A stretch of 64,000 nt of DNA, taken from assembly GCA_964017185.1 (NCBI GenBank), contig OZ024870.1, positions 65,016,812-65,080,811 of the forward strand, in the 5' to 3' direction. The stretch's first letter is position 1, and every line of letters starts with the position of its first letter. Made by a program: the position numbers and the translations under genes. This document shows, one piece after another, positions 35,062-47,150 of the stretch. Under the pieces are notes generated by a model, which saw only the letters and a list, made by a program, of their open reading frames with translations, was not told the origin of the DNA and ran no database searches. The DNA comes from Rugalucina vietnamica. Its lineage: Eukaryota > Mollusca > Bivalvia > Lucinida > Lucinidae.

Positions 35062-36429
35062 CTGAAATAAAGACAGGAAACCTTTTAAATAAGAGCCATA
35101 TCATGAGAAAACATTTTATGCATGCTAAAGTCGAGACTTAGATAAGCTGCAGCAGCAGGATAAACACAGCTACACAATCAATGAAGTCTTGTTTAAACAA
35201 AAAGATAGTACATTTCCACTGCTTACTGTACTCAATCCTATACTTCAGGCATCTACCCAGTGCCTCTGGTTTTGTCTAACCAGGTTTTCTTTGTATGTTA
35301 TAATGTTGCTTAATGTCCCAGTCAACAGCAAAGCTCATGTCAGAATGCATACATGTGACATCTTCCTTAGTATGTGTCTTTTCTATGTATTTGTTCGGCA
35401 TGTGGCAGAAAAAAAAAAACAAAGATACTTCGGAGAGAGAATGGGAAAACAAACTGCTGCCCATACATAATCTTTCAGAAACTGTGTTTTTCAGAATCTC
35501 ACTTTTCTGAAACACCTCAAGAAAAATATCACCATAACATCCTTTTCAATTTGTAACCCAAAAGTCTTGAAAAGAGCCGCAAAAAAAAGGAAAAGAAAAT
35601 CGGTCCACTAATAAAAAAAAAGAAAATCAATGGGTGATTCCTCTGTATGGTAGACACTGAATAGGGTGGAGCCCTGGTATTGCGGTCTAGCAGATGGCGT
35701 ATTTAGAAAAGACATAAAACATAGTTTCTGGAAGATGGTGTATGGACAGTAAAGACACAGGCTGGTTGAGCTGCCTGCAGCAGCTGGTGTATTTAGAAAA
35801 GACACAAAACACTTGAGGATAGTGTATGGACAGTAAAGACAGGGACCCACACCCCGACCCACCAGCCTGTGGTATTTAGAAAAGACACAAAACATAGTTT
35901 CTGGAGAAAGGTGAACTCAGTGATTTTTTTCAGCATTTTGGGAACGGTACCAGTACCGGTTCAATTGGGAAAAACAGCCTAATTTTACCATCAATTAAGA
36001 AAATCTTAAGACCAGTAAAAATATCATGATAAGTGTTACCATGATTTGTTTTCTAAAAGTAAACATCATATGACTATGACACATGAAAATTAGCATTATG
36101 CAATGTCACAAATATCAGATTAATTGTTGCTTATAACAGTACGTTTAATTAAATTATGGTTGCAGTTGTAAGCCTGATTGGGAAACTTTCTCAGATTGGG
36201 AATTTTTAACCATGCATTTGGGAAAAAAGATAATTTTTGCCATTGGGAACGACTCCTAAAACCGGAGTCTGTTTTATAGCGAAAAAAAATCACTGCTGAA
36301 CGGACAGTAAAGCCAATGACCAGCGACTATGGCTGGTCGAGCTGCCTGTGGCTAGTGTAATTAGAAATTTTCAAAAGATACAAAACATATATATATATAT
36401 ATATATAGTTTCTGGAGGATGGTGTTTGG

Positions 36430-36739
36430 CGATGCACGACATTTCGTCGAAAATGTGTTTTGTAGAAAATGTTGTAACTTCAAACATATTCACCACAAAA
36501 TTTTTACATTTATTCCGTAGAAGACCAGCCTATAGGTTCACATTTTGAGCCACCAACCACTAGGGTTAGGCTAAAGATCTGGGCTGATGATGGGGACATT
36601 TTCGACAAATGTAATTTTCGACGAAATGTCGCGGAGGCGTTGTTTGGGAATCCGTGACATTTCGTCGAAAATTACATTTGTCGAAAATGTCCCCATGCCC
36701 AGACAAAACACATTTTCTGAAAGGAAAAGTCGTGCATCG
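36430..36739. mobile_element. MITE-M (9-bp target, Mutator-like) in arm L
   Basis: 310 bp; ends CGATGCACGACATTTC with a large internal palindrome (36591-36635 / 36651-36695). GGTGTTTGG duplicated at 36421-36429 and 36740-36748. Confidence 0.85.
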
Positions 36740-36829
36740 GGTGTTTGGGCAGTAAAGACACCAAGAGCTGCCTGCTTGATAAAACTTGTGATTCACTGAC
36801 TGGTGTATTTAGAAGAGCTGGTTTATTTA

Positions 36830-37026
36830 CATGCGCGGATCCAGAAATTTTCATGAGAGGGGGTCCAATGAAAATGGTATTTTTTGGTCACAGACGAGGG
36901 GGGTCCAACCCCCCCCCCAACCCCCCCCCCCCCCCCAAATCCGGAAATTACCTTTTTTAGGTAAAATTTTCAAATTCAAGGGGGGGGGGTCCGGACCCCC
37001 GGTCCCCCCCTCTGGATCCGCGCATG
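36830..37026. mobile_element. MITE-C copy 2, private to arm L
   Basis: 197 bp; ends CATGCGCGGATCC. ATTTA duplicated at 36825-36829 and 37027-37031. The matching R2 site (about 49765) is empty (TCTAAATAAACC). Confidence 0.92.
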
Positions 37027-37659
37027 ATTTAGAAGAGACACAAAACATGGTTTTTGGAGGATGGTGTATGAACAATCAAGACACCAACCAGCCTGTGGCT
37101 GGTGGAGCTGCCTGCGGCAGCTAGTGTTTAAAAAGTTTAGAAATTTTCAAAAGACACAAAACATAGTTTTTGGAGGATGGTGTATGGACAGTATTTAAGA
37201 CACAGACCAGCCACAGGCTGGAGCTGCTGGCTGGTCGAGCTGCCTGCTTGATAAAACGAGAGTCTTTTGGGTTGTGTATTGTCTAGTCTGTTAAGCATTT
37301 TACTTTGGTTTGAGCCTCTGCAGAATTATTCATTGACATTTCTACTTTCACTTTCCGAATATCTTTCATTGGTATTTCTGTCAGGCTAAGTCACTATTTC
37401 TGTCAGGCTAAGTCACTTCCTGTTTGACTAATATCCGGACTTCAATGCATAAATTAAAAGGTTCGGAACTTCAATTTTATAGCTGCTCAATACAGAAAGC
37501 TTTGCAAAAAGCTTTATATATATGGATTTGTGGGTTTGTGCTGCCGCATGTCAGGCTTCTTTAGAATTTTAAGAATTTTGTTGTCGCTAAAGAGACCCGG
37601 AAGCGCTCTGGTACTCAGTTTTTGAGAATCGATAAACTGGTTAAAACGAAACAGAACTG

Positions 37660-38995
37660 ACTTCTGGCAGTTAACACACTTTGATAGACATTGAGGCCAT
37701 CAGTCTCAGCAACCGAAAGACACTTTGACAGACAGTGAGGACATCCATCTCAGGAACTGAAAACTGTCTTCCAGTTAGCCATGAGTCTCATGAACCCAAA
37801 ACTGCCTACCGGTAGTAAATACACTATGAAAGACAGTGAGGCCATTCCTCTTGGGAACAGAAAACTGATAAGACTGACGCCAACCGTCTCAGAGGCGGTG
37901 AGGCCATCTGTCTCAGAAACCGAAAACTGCCTATAGGCAGTTAAGAAACTTTGATCTGAATTTGAACGGATCTGACTTTGAAACTTAGAACGGAAAATTG
38001 CCTACCGGCAGTTTTAAAAGAAACTTTGATAGACATTGATGCCAACCGTCTCAGCAACCGAAAACTGCCTTACGGCAGTTAAAACACTTTGATAGACAGT
38101 GAGGCCAACCATCTCAGAAACCGAAAACTGCCTATGGCAGTTAAGACACTTTGATAGACAGTGACGCCAACTGTCTCTGCGAAGCCACCCATCTAAGTAA
38201 CCGAAAACTGCCTACGGCAGTTAAAACACTTTGATAGGCAGTGATGCCATCCATCTCAGAAACCGAAAACTGCCTACGGCAGTTAAGACACTTTGATAGG
38301 CAGTGACGCCAACTGTCTCAGTGAAGCCACCCATCTCGGGAACAGAAAACTGCGGAACACTTCCAGAATAGCGGTCCCCAGAAAACACATAATACATGGT
38401 CAGTAGGTGTTTATCGAGTTGCTATGCTGGTAGATGTGCTATCTGTATGTGCAACACGTATATCGAAGTTCCAAATGGGGGCTACCGCCCCCACACCCCC
38501 GAAAATTCAGAATTTGAAAAAGATTAAAAATGTCAGTCATTCTGGGGACCGCTAAACTGGAATCTACCCAAAACTGCCTACGGCAGTTAAGACACTTTGA
38601 TAGACAGTAATGCAATCCATCTCAGAAACCGAAAACTGCCTACGGCAGTTAAGACACTTTGATAGACAGTGATGCCAACTGTCTCAGAAACCGAAAACTG
38701 CCTATGGCAGTTAAGACACTTTGATAGACAGTGACGCCAACTGTCTCATTGAAGCCACCCATCTCAGGAACCGAAAACTGCCTACGGCAGTTTCCGGTTT
38801 CTGAGATGGATGGCATCACTGCCTATCAAAGTGTCTTATTGAAGACACCCATCGCAGGAACCGAAAACTGCCTACGGCAGTTAAGACACTTTGATAGGCA
38901 GTGATATGCCATCCATCTCAGAAACCGAAAACTGCCTACGGCAGTTAAGACACTTTGATAGACAGTGACGCCAACCAAAATAGGAACACAAAACT
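37660..38995. repeat. 62-bp minisatellite in arm L
   Basis: The unit contains the small palindrome AACTGCCTACGGCAGTT followed by AAGACACTTTGATAGACAGT and a variable linker. Related 100-bp segments (GACCCGGAAGCGCT..., GAATCGATAAACTGG) flank the array at 37585 and 39325. Confidence 0.93.
38354..38569. mobile_element. 216-bp hAT-like insertion in arm L minisatellite
   Basis: Inverted ends TTCCAGAATAGCGGTCCCCA / TGGGGACCGCTAAACTGGAA near each edge. AAAACTGC on both sides (38346-38353, 38570-38577). R2 lacks it. Since AAAACTGC occurs in every minisatellite unit, the 8-bp TSD is supportive but not proof. Confidence 0.7.
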
Positions 38996-39671
38996 TTGGT
39001 CGTGCTGGCTGTGGCAGCTAGTGAATGTAGAAAATGTGTTAAATGAAGAGTAAAACTTGTTTGTGTTAAACTTACACCTGTACTTTCACTTTCGAATGAC
39101 GACCCTCCTCCTGAATTTGTTTCACGTTAAAAGTTAAATTCCTGATTTTACAACTTGTTTCTACGTCAGTTATCTCTTTAAAGTCTCCGGCATCTGTAAT
39201 TACAAATGTCCAACAGCGAGCGACTCCAAATAGGTCTTGAAATCGCGAGAAACGTTCATCATTTGCTGCATTGCGTTACATTTTCAATAATTTTAGAACC
39301 TTGCCGTTGCTACGGAGACCCGGAAACGCTATGGTACCCGCGTTTCGCATAACGTGAGATTCGATAAGCTGGTGAAAAAAAAATATGATGGATCCATTCC
39401 AAAACAATATGGCCACCCAGTTCGGTCGATTCCGTATTTTATTTAGAAAATCATTTATTGAAAATGTATATATAAATATTTTGAAAAACAAATTTTTCTG
39501 CAAGTCATTTTATTTGATCATTTTTTTAAAACACCTTCGGTGTTTTTTTACGAACGCCTACGGCGTTCGTATTTGTTCGGCATGTGGCGGAAACAGCCGA
39601 AGACACTTCGGAAGGACAATGTGTTTACATACTAAAGACACCTCGAAGCCTTCGGCAGCTGGTGTCTTTAG

Positions 39672-39834
39672 AAAAAAGCGAAGTCACGCGTAGTTTTAGC
39701 AAATAAACACTTATGGGATCATTTCGAGAGAAAGGCAACGGAACAATACGACGTCAGTTACGTCATACACCGGGACCGTTACCTGATTTCAGAATGTAAC
39801 CAAATCTCTACGATCATTGTACAGTACTCTTTTT
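39672..39834. other. Spacer between arms L and R1
   Basis: 163 bp without inverse counterpart. It contains TACGACGTCAGTTACGTCAT. The inner arm ends meet it symmetrically (...GTCTTTAG / CTAAAGAC...). Confidence 0.9.
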
Positions 39835-40599
39835 CTAAAGACACCAGCTGCCGAAGGCAGCTTCGACCGGCCAGCCGTAGGCTGGCCGGTCGAGGTGTCT
39901 TTAGTATGTAAACGCATTGTCCTTCCGAAGTGTCTTCGGCTGTTTCCGCCACATGCCGAACAAATACGAACGCCGTAGGCGTTCGTGAAAAAACACCGAA
40001 GGTGTTTTAAAAAAATGATCAAATAAAATGAATTGCAGAAAAATATGTTTTTCAAAATAATTATGTATACATTTTCAATAAATGATTTTCTAAATAAAAT
40101 ACGGAATCGACCGAACTGGGTGGCCATATTGTTTTAGAATGGATCCATCATATTTTTTTTTCACCAGCTTATCGAATCTCACAGTGCGCGAAACGCGGGT
40201 ACCACAGCGTTTCCGGGTCTCCGTAGCAACGACAAGGTTCTAAAATTATTCATTGTCTAACGCACTGCAGCATTGAACGTTTCTCGCGATTTCAAGAGCT
40301 ATTTCGAGTCGCTAGCTGTTATGGACAGTCGTAATTACAGATGCCTGAGTTTTTAAAGTGAGAACTGACGTAGAAACAAGTTGTTAAATCAGGAATTTAC
40401 CTTCTAACGTGGAATAAATTCAGGAGGAAGTCGTTCTTCGAAAGTGAAAGTAGACAGGTGTAAGTGTTTAACACAATTTATTTAACATATTTTGTACATA
40501 TTCAGCTGCCACAGGCAGCTCGACCAGACGCAGGCAGTTTTCGGTTAACAGCCGTTAAGTAGTTTTCGGTTCCTGAGTGAGGTGGATGGCCTCACTCGG

Positions 40600-41965
40600 T
40601 AAAGGTGTCTATGTTTTGTGATTCCATTCTAAAATTATTGAATCAGTGTCTATCAAAGTTCTTAACTGCCTTACAGTTTGTGTCACTGTCCATCAAAGAC
40701 AAAGTGTCTTAATTGCCCTAAAGCAGTTTTCAGTTGCTGAGACGGTTGGTGTCACTGTCTTTCAAAGTGTCTTAACTGCCGTAAGGCAGTTTTGGGTTTC
40801 TAAGATGGTTGGCCTCACTGTCTATCAAAGCGTCTTAACTGCCGGTGGGCAGTTTTTGGTTCTGAGACGGTTGGCGTCACTGCCTATCAAAGTGTCTTAA
40901 CTGCCGTAGGCAGTTTTCCGTTCCTGAGATGATTGGCCTCACTGTCTATCAAAGTGTCTTAACTGCCGGTAGGCAGTTTTTGGTTCTGAGTCGGTTGGCG
41001 TCACTGCCTATCAAAGTGTCTTAACTGCCGTAGGCAGTTTTGGGTTCCTAAGATGGTTGGCGTCACTGTCTATCAAAGTGTCTTAACTGCCGGTAGGCAG
41101 TTTTTGGTTCTGAGACGGTTGGCATCACTGCCTATCAAAGTGTCTTAATGTCTTTACTGCCGTAGGCAGTTTTCGGTTCCTGAGATGGTTGGCTTCACTG
41201 TTTCAAAGTGTCTTAACCGCCGGTAGGCAGTTTTTGGTTCCTGAGCCCGTTGGCGTCACTGTCTGTCAAAGTGTCTTAACTGCCGGTAGGCAGTTTTTGG
41301 TTCCTGAGACGGTTGGCGTCACTGTCTATCAAAGTGTCTTACTGCCGTAGGCAGTTTTTGGTTCCTGAGATGGTTGGCCTCACTGTCATCAAAGTTTCTT
41401 AACTGCCTGTAGTGTAGGCATTTTCTGGTTTCTGATGGCCTCACTGTCTATCAAAGTAGTGTCTTAACTGCCGTAAGGCAGTTTTCGGTTGCTGAGACAG
41501 ATGGCTTCACTGTCTATCAAAGTAGTGTCTTAACTGTCTTAACTGCCGTAAGGCAATTTTCGGTTGCTGAGACAGATGGCTTCACTGTCTATCAAAGCAG
41601 TGTCTTAACTGCCGTAAGGCAGTTTTCGGTTGCTGAGACAGATAGCCTGACTGTCTATCAAAGTGTCTTAACTGCCGGTAGGTACTTTTCAGTCTATCCA
41701 AGTTTCTTAACTGCCACTTAAATACTGGCAGTTTTCCGTTCCCGAGATGGATGGCCTCACTGTCTGTCAAAGTGTCTTAACTGCTGGAAGGCAGTTTTCG
41801 GTTCCTTTAGATGCATGGCTTAAAGTGTCTTAAACTGCAGGAAGGCAGTTTTCAGTTCCTCAGACGGATGTCCTCACTGTCTATCAAAGTGTCTTTCAGT
41901 TGCTGAGACTGATGGCCTGACACTGTCTATGGAAGTGTGTTAACTGCCAGAAGTCAGTTGTTGTT
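40600..41965. repeat. 62-bp minisatellite in arm R1
   Basis: About 22 units of CTATCAAAGTGTCTTAACTG + CCGGTAGGCAGTTTTTGG..., more heterogeneous than in L or R2. Confidence 0.93.
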
Positions 41966-42329
41966 TCTTTCGCCAGTTAATCGATTCTCAAGATTTGCGA
42001 AAACTTAGTACCGGAGCGTTTCCGGGTCTCCTAATAGCAACGACAAAGTTCTAAAATTACAAGCCTGACATGCGGCAGCAGGAACCCACAAATCAAGAAT
42101 CTTTTTGCAAAGCTTTCTGTATAGAGCAGCTATAAAATCGAAGTTTGGAAGCTTTTATTTTGATAGTTGTCCGAGGAAATGCATTGAAGTCTGGATTTTA
42201 GTCAAACAGAAAGTGACTTAGCCTGACAGAAATATCAATGAAAGATATTGGGAAAGTGAATAATTGTGCAGAAGCTCAAAAGAAAGTAAATGCACAAACA
42301 ATAAGACTGAAGTCAGTGAATCACAAGTT

Positions 42330-43260
42330 TTATCAAGCAGGGCAGCTCGACCAGCCGGCAGCAGCAGCCTGTGGGTGGTCTGTGTTTTTACTGTCCATAC
42401 ACCATCTTCCAGAAATTATGTTTTGTGTCTTATGAAAATTTCTGAACTTTTTAAACACTAGCTGCCGCAGGCAGCTCGACCAGCCACAGGCTGGTTGGTG
42501 TCTTTACTGTCCACACACCATCCTTCAGAAACTATGTTTTGTGTCTCTTCTAATTACACCAGCTCTTCTAAATACACCAGTAAGTGAATCACAAGTTTTA
42601 TCATGCAAGCAGCTCGACCAGCCACAGGCTGGTCGGTCTCTTTACTGCCCAAACACCATCCTCCAGAAACTAATTTTTGTGTCTTTTGAAAATTTCTAAA
42701 AACACTAGCTGCAGCATACATTTTGACCAACCACAGGCTGGTCAGTGGTGAACAGTGTACATACACCTTACTCCAGAAACTATGTTTTGTTTCTTTTTCT
42801 TTTGAAAATTTCTAAATACATTAGCTGCCGCATACATTTTGAGCAGCCACAGGCTGGTCCGTCGTTTCACTGTCCAAACGCCGTTCTCCAGAACTAATAA
42901 TGTTTTGTGTTTTTTTCTAAATACACCAGCTGCCGTAGGGTGGCTGGTCGGTCGGAGTCTTCACTGTCCATACACCATCCTCCAGAAATTATATTTTGTG
43001 TTTTTTTATAAATACACTAGCTGCTGCAGGCAGCTCAATCAGCCACAGGCTGGATGGTGTCTTTACTGTCCATACACCATCTTCCAGAAACTATGTTTTG
43101 TGTCTTTTCTAAATACACCATCTGCTAGTCCGGGATACCTGAGGGCTCTGCTGTATTCAATGTCTATCATACAGAGGAATCACCCATCAGTTTTCTTGCA
43201 AGACTAGCCACAGGCTGGATGGTGTCTTTATGGTCCATACACCATCCTCCAGAAACTATG
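42330..43260. repeat. About 100-bp minisatellite in arm R1
   Basis: Units of CACCATCCTCCAGAAACTAT + GTTTTGTGTCTTTTCTAAATAC + CAGCTGCCGCAGGCAGCTCG + ACCAGCCACAGGCTGGT. Confidence 0.9.
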
Positions 43261-44340
43261 TTTTTCAAAATCTCACTATGACCATGTCAAAGAGTAAAAT
43301 AAATTTGTGGCATAGTTTTCTCATAAGTTGACCGATTTTCATTTTTTAAAAAAAGATTTTGGGCACTTTTCAAGACTTTCCGGTTACAAAAGGATGTTAT
43401 GGTGATCAATATTTTTCTTGAGGTGTTTCAGAAAAGTGAGATTTTGAAAAACGCAGTTTCTGAAAGCTGGTGTATGAACAGCAGTTTGTTTTCCCATGTA
43501 GGAAGATGTCACATGTGAGAATCTGGGCGTAAAACTGGGCCCAAATATGCAAATTAGACGGAATTCTGTTAACTTTTCCGTGCAGAAATCAGAAAATTTC
43601 AGGGCGTAATTCTAAAAGATTTGTATACACAAAGACCTTGACTTTCAGTTTCAGCACACCTTTTTTATAGCATAGAATATATATAAACGTTGAATAACTG
43701 ACACATAAGCATGATGAAACATGCATATCAGTAATCAAAAATCTGAATTAAAGATGCCAGTCTAATATTTATGAGTGTTATTCTTAAAATTGGTGGCCAG
43801 CTGCAAACACTGAAATTTAAATTGGGGAGGTGAGTAGGATAAGTTTCAAATGAGATATTGTAAAAATTCAGATCTAAAGGACACATGCACTAAAATTTAA
43901 AGATACGTATAAATAACACTAACCTAAATTCATTTATTTTCTCCAGTTAATACTGGTTATTATTTTTTCAAGTTAATAGAAAAAACACTTATTAACATTC
44001 TTATTGGAGCTTATTTAAACCAGTCTTACAACTGCATATGTGTAACTATTGTAGAACAGGAAGTTGTAATTTCTTGCCTGACTAATTACGGGGGGAAAAG
44101 AATATGCCTCATTTTTTACGGGCGGGAAGAAAAAAATTTCGCCCGCAAAAACTCAGTGCTTTTCAACTTTTTGGACGGAATTATGATTTTGGCTTCATTT
44201 TCGCCCGGAAAACAGGTTTTATGCCCCAATTACGTCTCATTTACAGGCGGAATCCGCCCCTAAATGTTGTATGGGCAGTCTCGACTTTAAGATGCATAAA
44301 ATGTTTTCTCATGATATGTATGGCTCTTTCTAAAAAAGTT
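43261..44340. other. Unique part of arm R1, no gene
   Basis: The segment up to about 43500 matches L/R2 (TCTGAAACACCTCAAGAAAA inverse). 43500-44260 is not seen in L or R2, so it is either an insertion in R1 or lost from the others. No coding signal. Confidence 0.5.
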
Positions 44341-44357
44341 TTCTGTCTTTATTTCAG

Positions 44358-44463
44358 TATAATGGCCAATGGTTGGGAAGGTTGGTTGAAAGATGCAGAG
44401 GGGCAGAACCTGGCTGATGCTGTACTCAAAACAGCTAGCTCATCACTTTTTGTGATTCAGTGA
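44358..44463 (+). pseudogene. Exon-like segment in arm R1, frame diverged
   Basis: ATG at 44362 opens MANGWEGWLKDAEGQNLADA, then the frame diverges from L/R2 by an indel and stops at 44461-44463. The acceptor ttatttcag is kept. Confidence 0.3.
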
Positions 44464-45109
44464 GCAGTATTTTAGGTATGTGTGTAACGTTTGTATACTT
44501 CTTATTCTAAATACTTTAATATATTAAAGATACTGCAAAAATACATAAAAGCTGTGAAACTCAGTGGCAAGGGTTTGATGACTAGAAATGTCATGTACTA
44601 GTAGTCTACTGATCATAGCTCTTGATACAGGTTTTCTAATCTGCATCTGCAAAATACATAATTTTATCATGACAGTGGCTGCTTACACATTGGCTTTGTC
44701 TTCGAGGTTTGTGACAAGGAACAATATAAGCCAGGCTGCATATCCCATGAAATGTTAAAACTATGAAAGATCATGCTGTGAAATAGCCGCCACTTTGTGA
44801 AATTATTTGTGAAATAGATCAGACTGAGGCTGTAGTATGTTTCTGCATGAATGAGTAAAAATAGCTTATGATGTAGTCTACATGAACAGATGAAAATTGT
44901 GTTTGAAGATTGATTTATATATAAAAAAAAATGCTATGCCTTCATCTCAAACACTTTCTTATGTATGATTTCTATTATCTTTCAGCATGATCATGTTCAG
45001 AGGCAGGGGATGTAATCATCCATGACTCACTCCACAAACCAGAAAAGTTTAAAGATGGATTATTGGGTTCTGCTGATAAAGTGTTAAAAACTTTATCAAC
45101 TGTATAAAT

Positions 45110-45343
45110 GAGCCGCCTCGTGGGAAAACCAACAATGTGGTTTCAGACCCGGTCCGACACAAACCAGCCTGTACAAGCACAGAAAAGAGCTAGAAGCTTG
45201 AAATTTCTGATTTAAGTAGAAGAGGAATTGTACTATCCGAGTAGCGAAAACAAAGACGCTGATCAGCTTTGCGGTTACCGCGAAGCCGATCTGTGTGTTT
45301 GTTTTCGCCTATGCAGATTGTTGGTTTTCCCATGAGGTGGCTC
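45110..45343 (+). mobile_element. MITE-A private to arm R1
   Basis: Complete; AAAT at 45106-45109 and 45344-45347. R2 has the empty site ACTGCTTAAATGAAGAAGGA near 52441. Confidence 0.95.
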
Positions 45344-45830
45344 AAATGAAGGACACCATAACAAGCACAGCTCTGACAGCCAAGTTTTCTTCTTCATTAA
45401 ATATTGGACTAGCCAAAGTCTGTGGGACTTTCAGTTTCAGATCTATATCACCAAAGCCAGCCAGTTGTCCTAACTGATAAATGTAATAAACAGTACTGCT
45501 AATAAGTTAATGCTGTCCTGAATTTTTTATGCTCAGTTGATTTGAGAATGAAAATGGTTTTATAAATACTGTTAACCCGAAAGCAAAGATCTTCTCATGA
45601 CACAGTCCAAAAATGGGAAACAAAGAAAACAGAAATAAATAAAGGAATAGAAAGCAATATTGTCTGTTTCATGTCAAAACATCACTGCTACACCCTACAT
45701 GTACACATTTAGTTATGGTTTACACCAAACCTCTTTCAAAGGGGCTTACAACCAGGTTAGATGCACACAACAGGCTTTATAAAAATCACAAAAGATACGC
45801 ATGAGATTTGGCATTTTATGCAACAGCGAT

Positions 45831-45912
45831 GGCCTGGTGGTAGAGTAGCAAATTCCTAAGCTAGAGGTCCTGGGTTCCATACATTTGCAGTGTAGTGTCC
45901 TTGAGCTCTAAT
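45831..45912 (+). repeat. tRNA-like head (SINE-III) in arm R1
   Basis: TGGCCTGGTGGTAGAGTAGC and GGTCCTGGGTTCCATAC occupy box A and B positions. Counterparts at 52937 (R2) and 33602 (L, inverse). No acceptor stem can be formed, so it is not a working tRNA. Confidence 0.55.
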
Positions 45913-46189
45913 AATATTGGTTATATACTCAGAAATGGCTGGTCCACAGAATATGACAAAATGATATTCTTCCATAACCAAACTAAACCAACAAAAGGAT
46001 TTAAGAATAAGAATAATTGTTCTGTATAGATCTTGGGGGGTTGGACGATAGTGTCCAATTCATAATGAAATGGGCCTGACAGGCATTCCCACTTATAACA
46101 CATTTCTTTCATGAAGATCAGGTTATAAAGCAAACAAACTAAAAAGTTATGTTCTGTCTACATACTAAGAAATAAGTTCACTTAAGGGA

Positions 46190-46382
46190 AGCATGGTGAC
46201 CTAGTGGTAGAGCATCGGACTCACAATCAAGAGGTCCTAGGTTCAATCAACACTTGAGGTGCTATGTTTTGTCATTGAGCAACACACTTTAACTACCCAA
46301 AGTACTGATAAATACCCAGGGAGTGGGGGCTCTGCCCTGACACGACTGCAACATTGTTGACTAGGACTTTCTGCACCCACTT
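46190..46382 (+). repeat. tRNA-related SINE-II in arm R1
   Basis: GTGACCTAGTGGTAGAGCAT ... GGTCCTAGGTTCAATC, then the TTGAGCAACACACTTTAACT body. Confidence 0.7.
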
Positions 46383-47150
46383 TAGCTCACCTGAGCCGTA
46401 ATGCTGACAAGGTGAGCTTTAAGTATAGCCATGATTGGGCGTTCGTCTGTCGCATAGATCTTCTCTGAAACCGCTTGGCTGATCAAGTTGAAAGTTTATG
46501 TGGAGCCTCCATGGGTAGGGGAAAGAAAGTTTGTTCATGGGATTCTTGACCTTGACCCAAGGTCATTTAATTCTTGACCTTGACCCAAGGTCATTTAAAT
46601 TAATATTATGTTTTTTGTCAGAAATCACGTGGCCGATCAAGTTGATATTTTATGTGGAGCCTTCTTGGGTAGTGGCATTAATATTTTGTTCACGATAGCT
46701 TGGTCACATGACCAGCCTTCTTGGGTAGTGGCATTAATATTTTGTTCACGATATCTTGGTCACATGACCAAGATGGCCGCCACACCCATATATGTCAAAA
46801 CTTCTTCAAAAATCTTCTTCTCCAGAACCAATTGGCGGATTTACTCGAAATTTGGTATGTACCATTTGGGACTCCAGCCAATCATAGTTTGTTCAAATGA
46901 TGAACCTGGGATTACATGTTTTATGGCAAGTTCAATTTTGGAAACAAAGGCTTTTACATGGGAAAAGGCGAAAACAATGGATATTTTGGAAACTGGTTTA
47001 GCCTGAGACGAAAAAAGAACAGAAAAGTTAAATTCTGCAAAATAACCCACATGCTTTCGAGAAAGGCTGGAAATCAGCTGTCATTAAATATTGCCTAACG
47101 TATTACACCAAGAGCTCACCTGAGCCTGCTGGCTCACAAAGTGAGCATAC
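46383..47150 (-). mobile_element. Helitron-like fragment in arm R1
   Basis: Inverse of the 12759/17701 family: terminal hairpin TTAGCTCACCTGAGCC and the CATGACCAAGATGGCCGCCA block. L and R2 keep only about 40 bp of it (32838-32878, 53985-54000). Confidence 0.65.

Larger units (their letters stand above)
35640..37255. repeat. About 100-bp minisatellite in arm L
   Basis: The unit pairs CAGCTGCCTGCAGCAGCTGG-type palindromes with AAAACATAGTTTCTGGAGGA and TGGTGTATGGACAGTAAAGA. It is interrupted by unique sequence (35900-36290), MITE-M and MITE-C. R1 counterpart 42330-43260; R2 counterpart 49510-50900. Confidence 0.85.
32133..39671 (-). mobile_element. Arm L of giant compound inverted repeat (7.5 kb)
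   Basis: It is the inverse of R2 (47386-54708) from outer end AACAAGAAAAAGCAGCAAAG to inner end CTTTAG at 39671. Identity is a few per cent short of perfect over compared stretches apart from insertions. Order from the outside: MITE-H, SINE-II, MITE-A, unique AT-rich part with an exon-like segment, about 100-bp minisatellite, MITE-M, MITE-C, 62-bp minisatellite with an 8-bp-TSD insertion, and a unique inner end. No transposase frame is visible. Confidence 0.93.

Noticed and set aside
36831-37124. Proline/glycine-rich 97-aa frame
   Set aside because: Arises from C and G homopolymers of MITE-C.
37660-38995. CRISPR-like array
   Set aside because: Regular short palindromic repeats, but units are contiguous and similar throughout with no unique spacers, and the genome is eukaryotic. 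It is a minisatellite.
39385-40127. Similar 102-126-aa frames in L, R1 and R2 (GRFRILFRKSFIENVYI...)
   Set aside because: They look conserved only because the arms are copies. The same stretch reads open on both strands and contains the palindromic GAACGCCTACGGCGTTC; no known domain.
42839-43207. 122-aa frame in R1
   Set aside because: Translation of the about 100-bp minisatellite.
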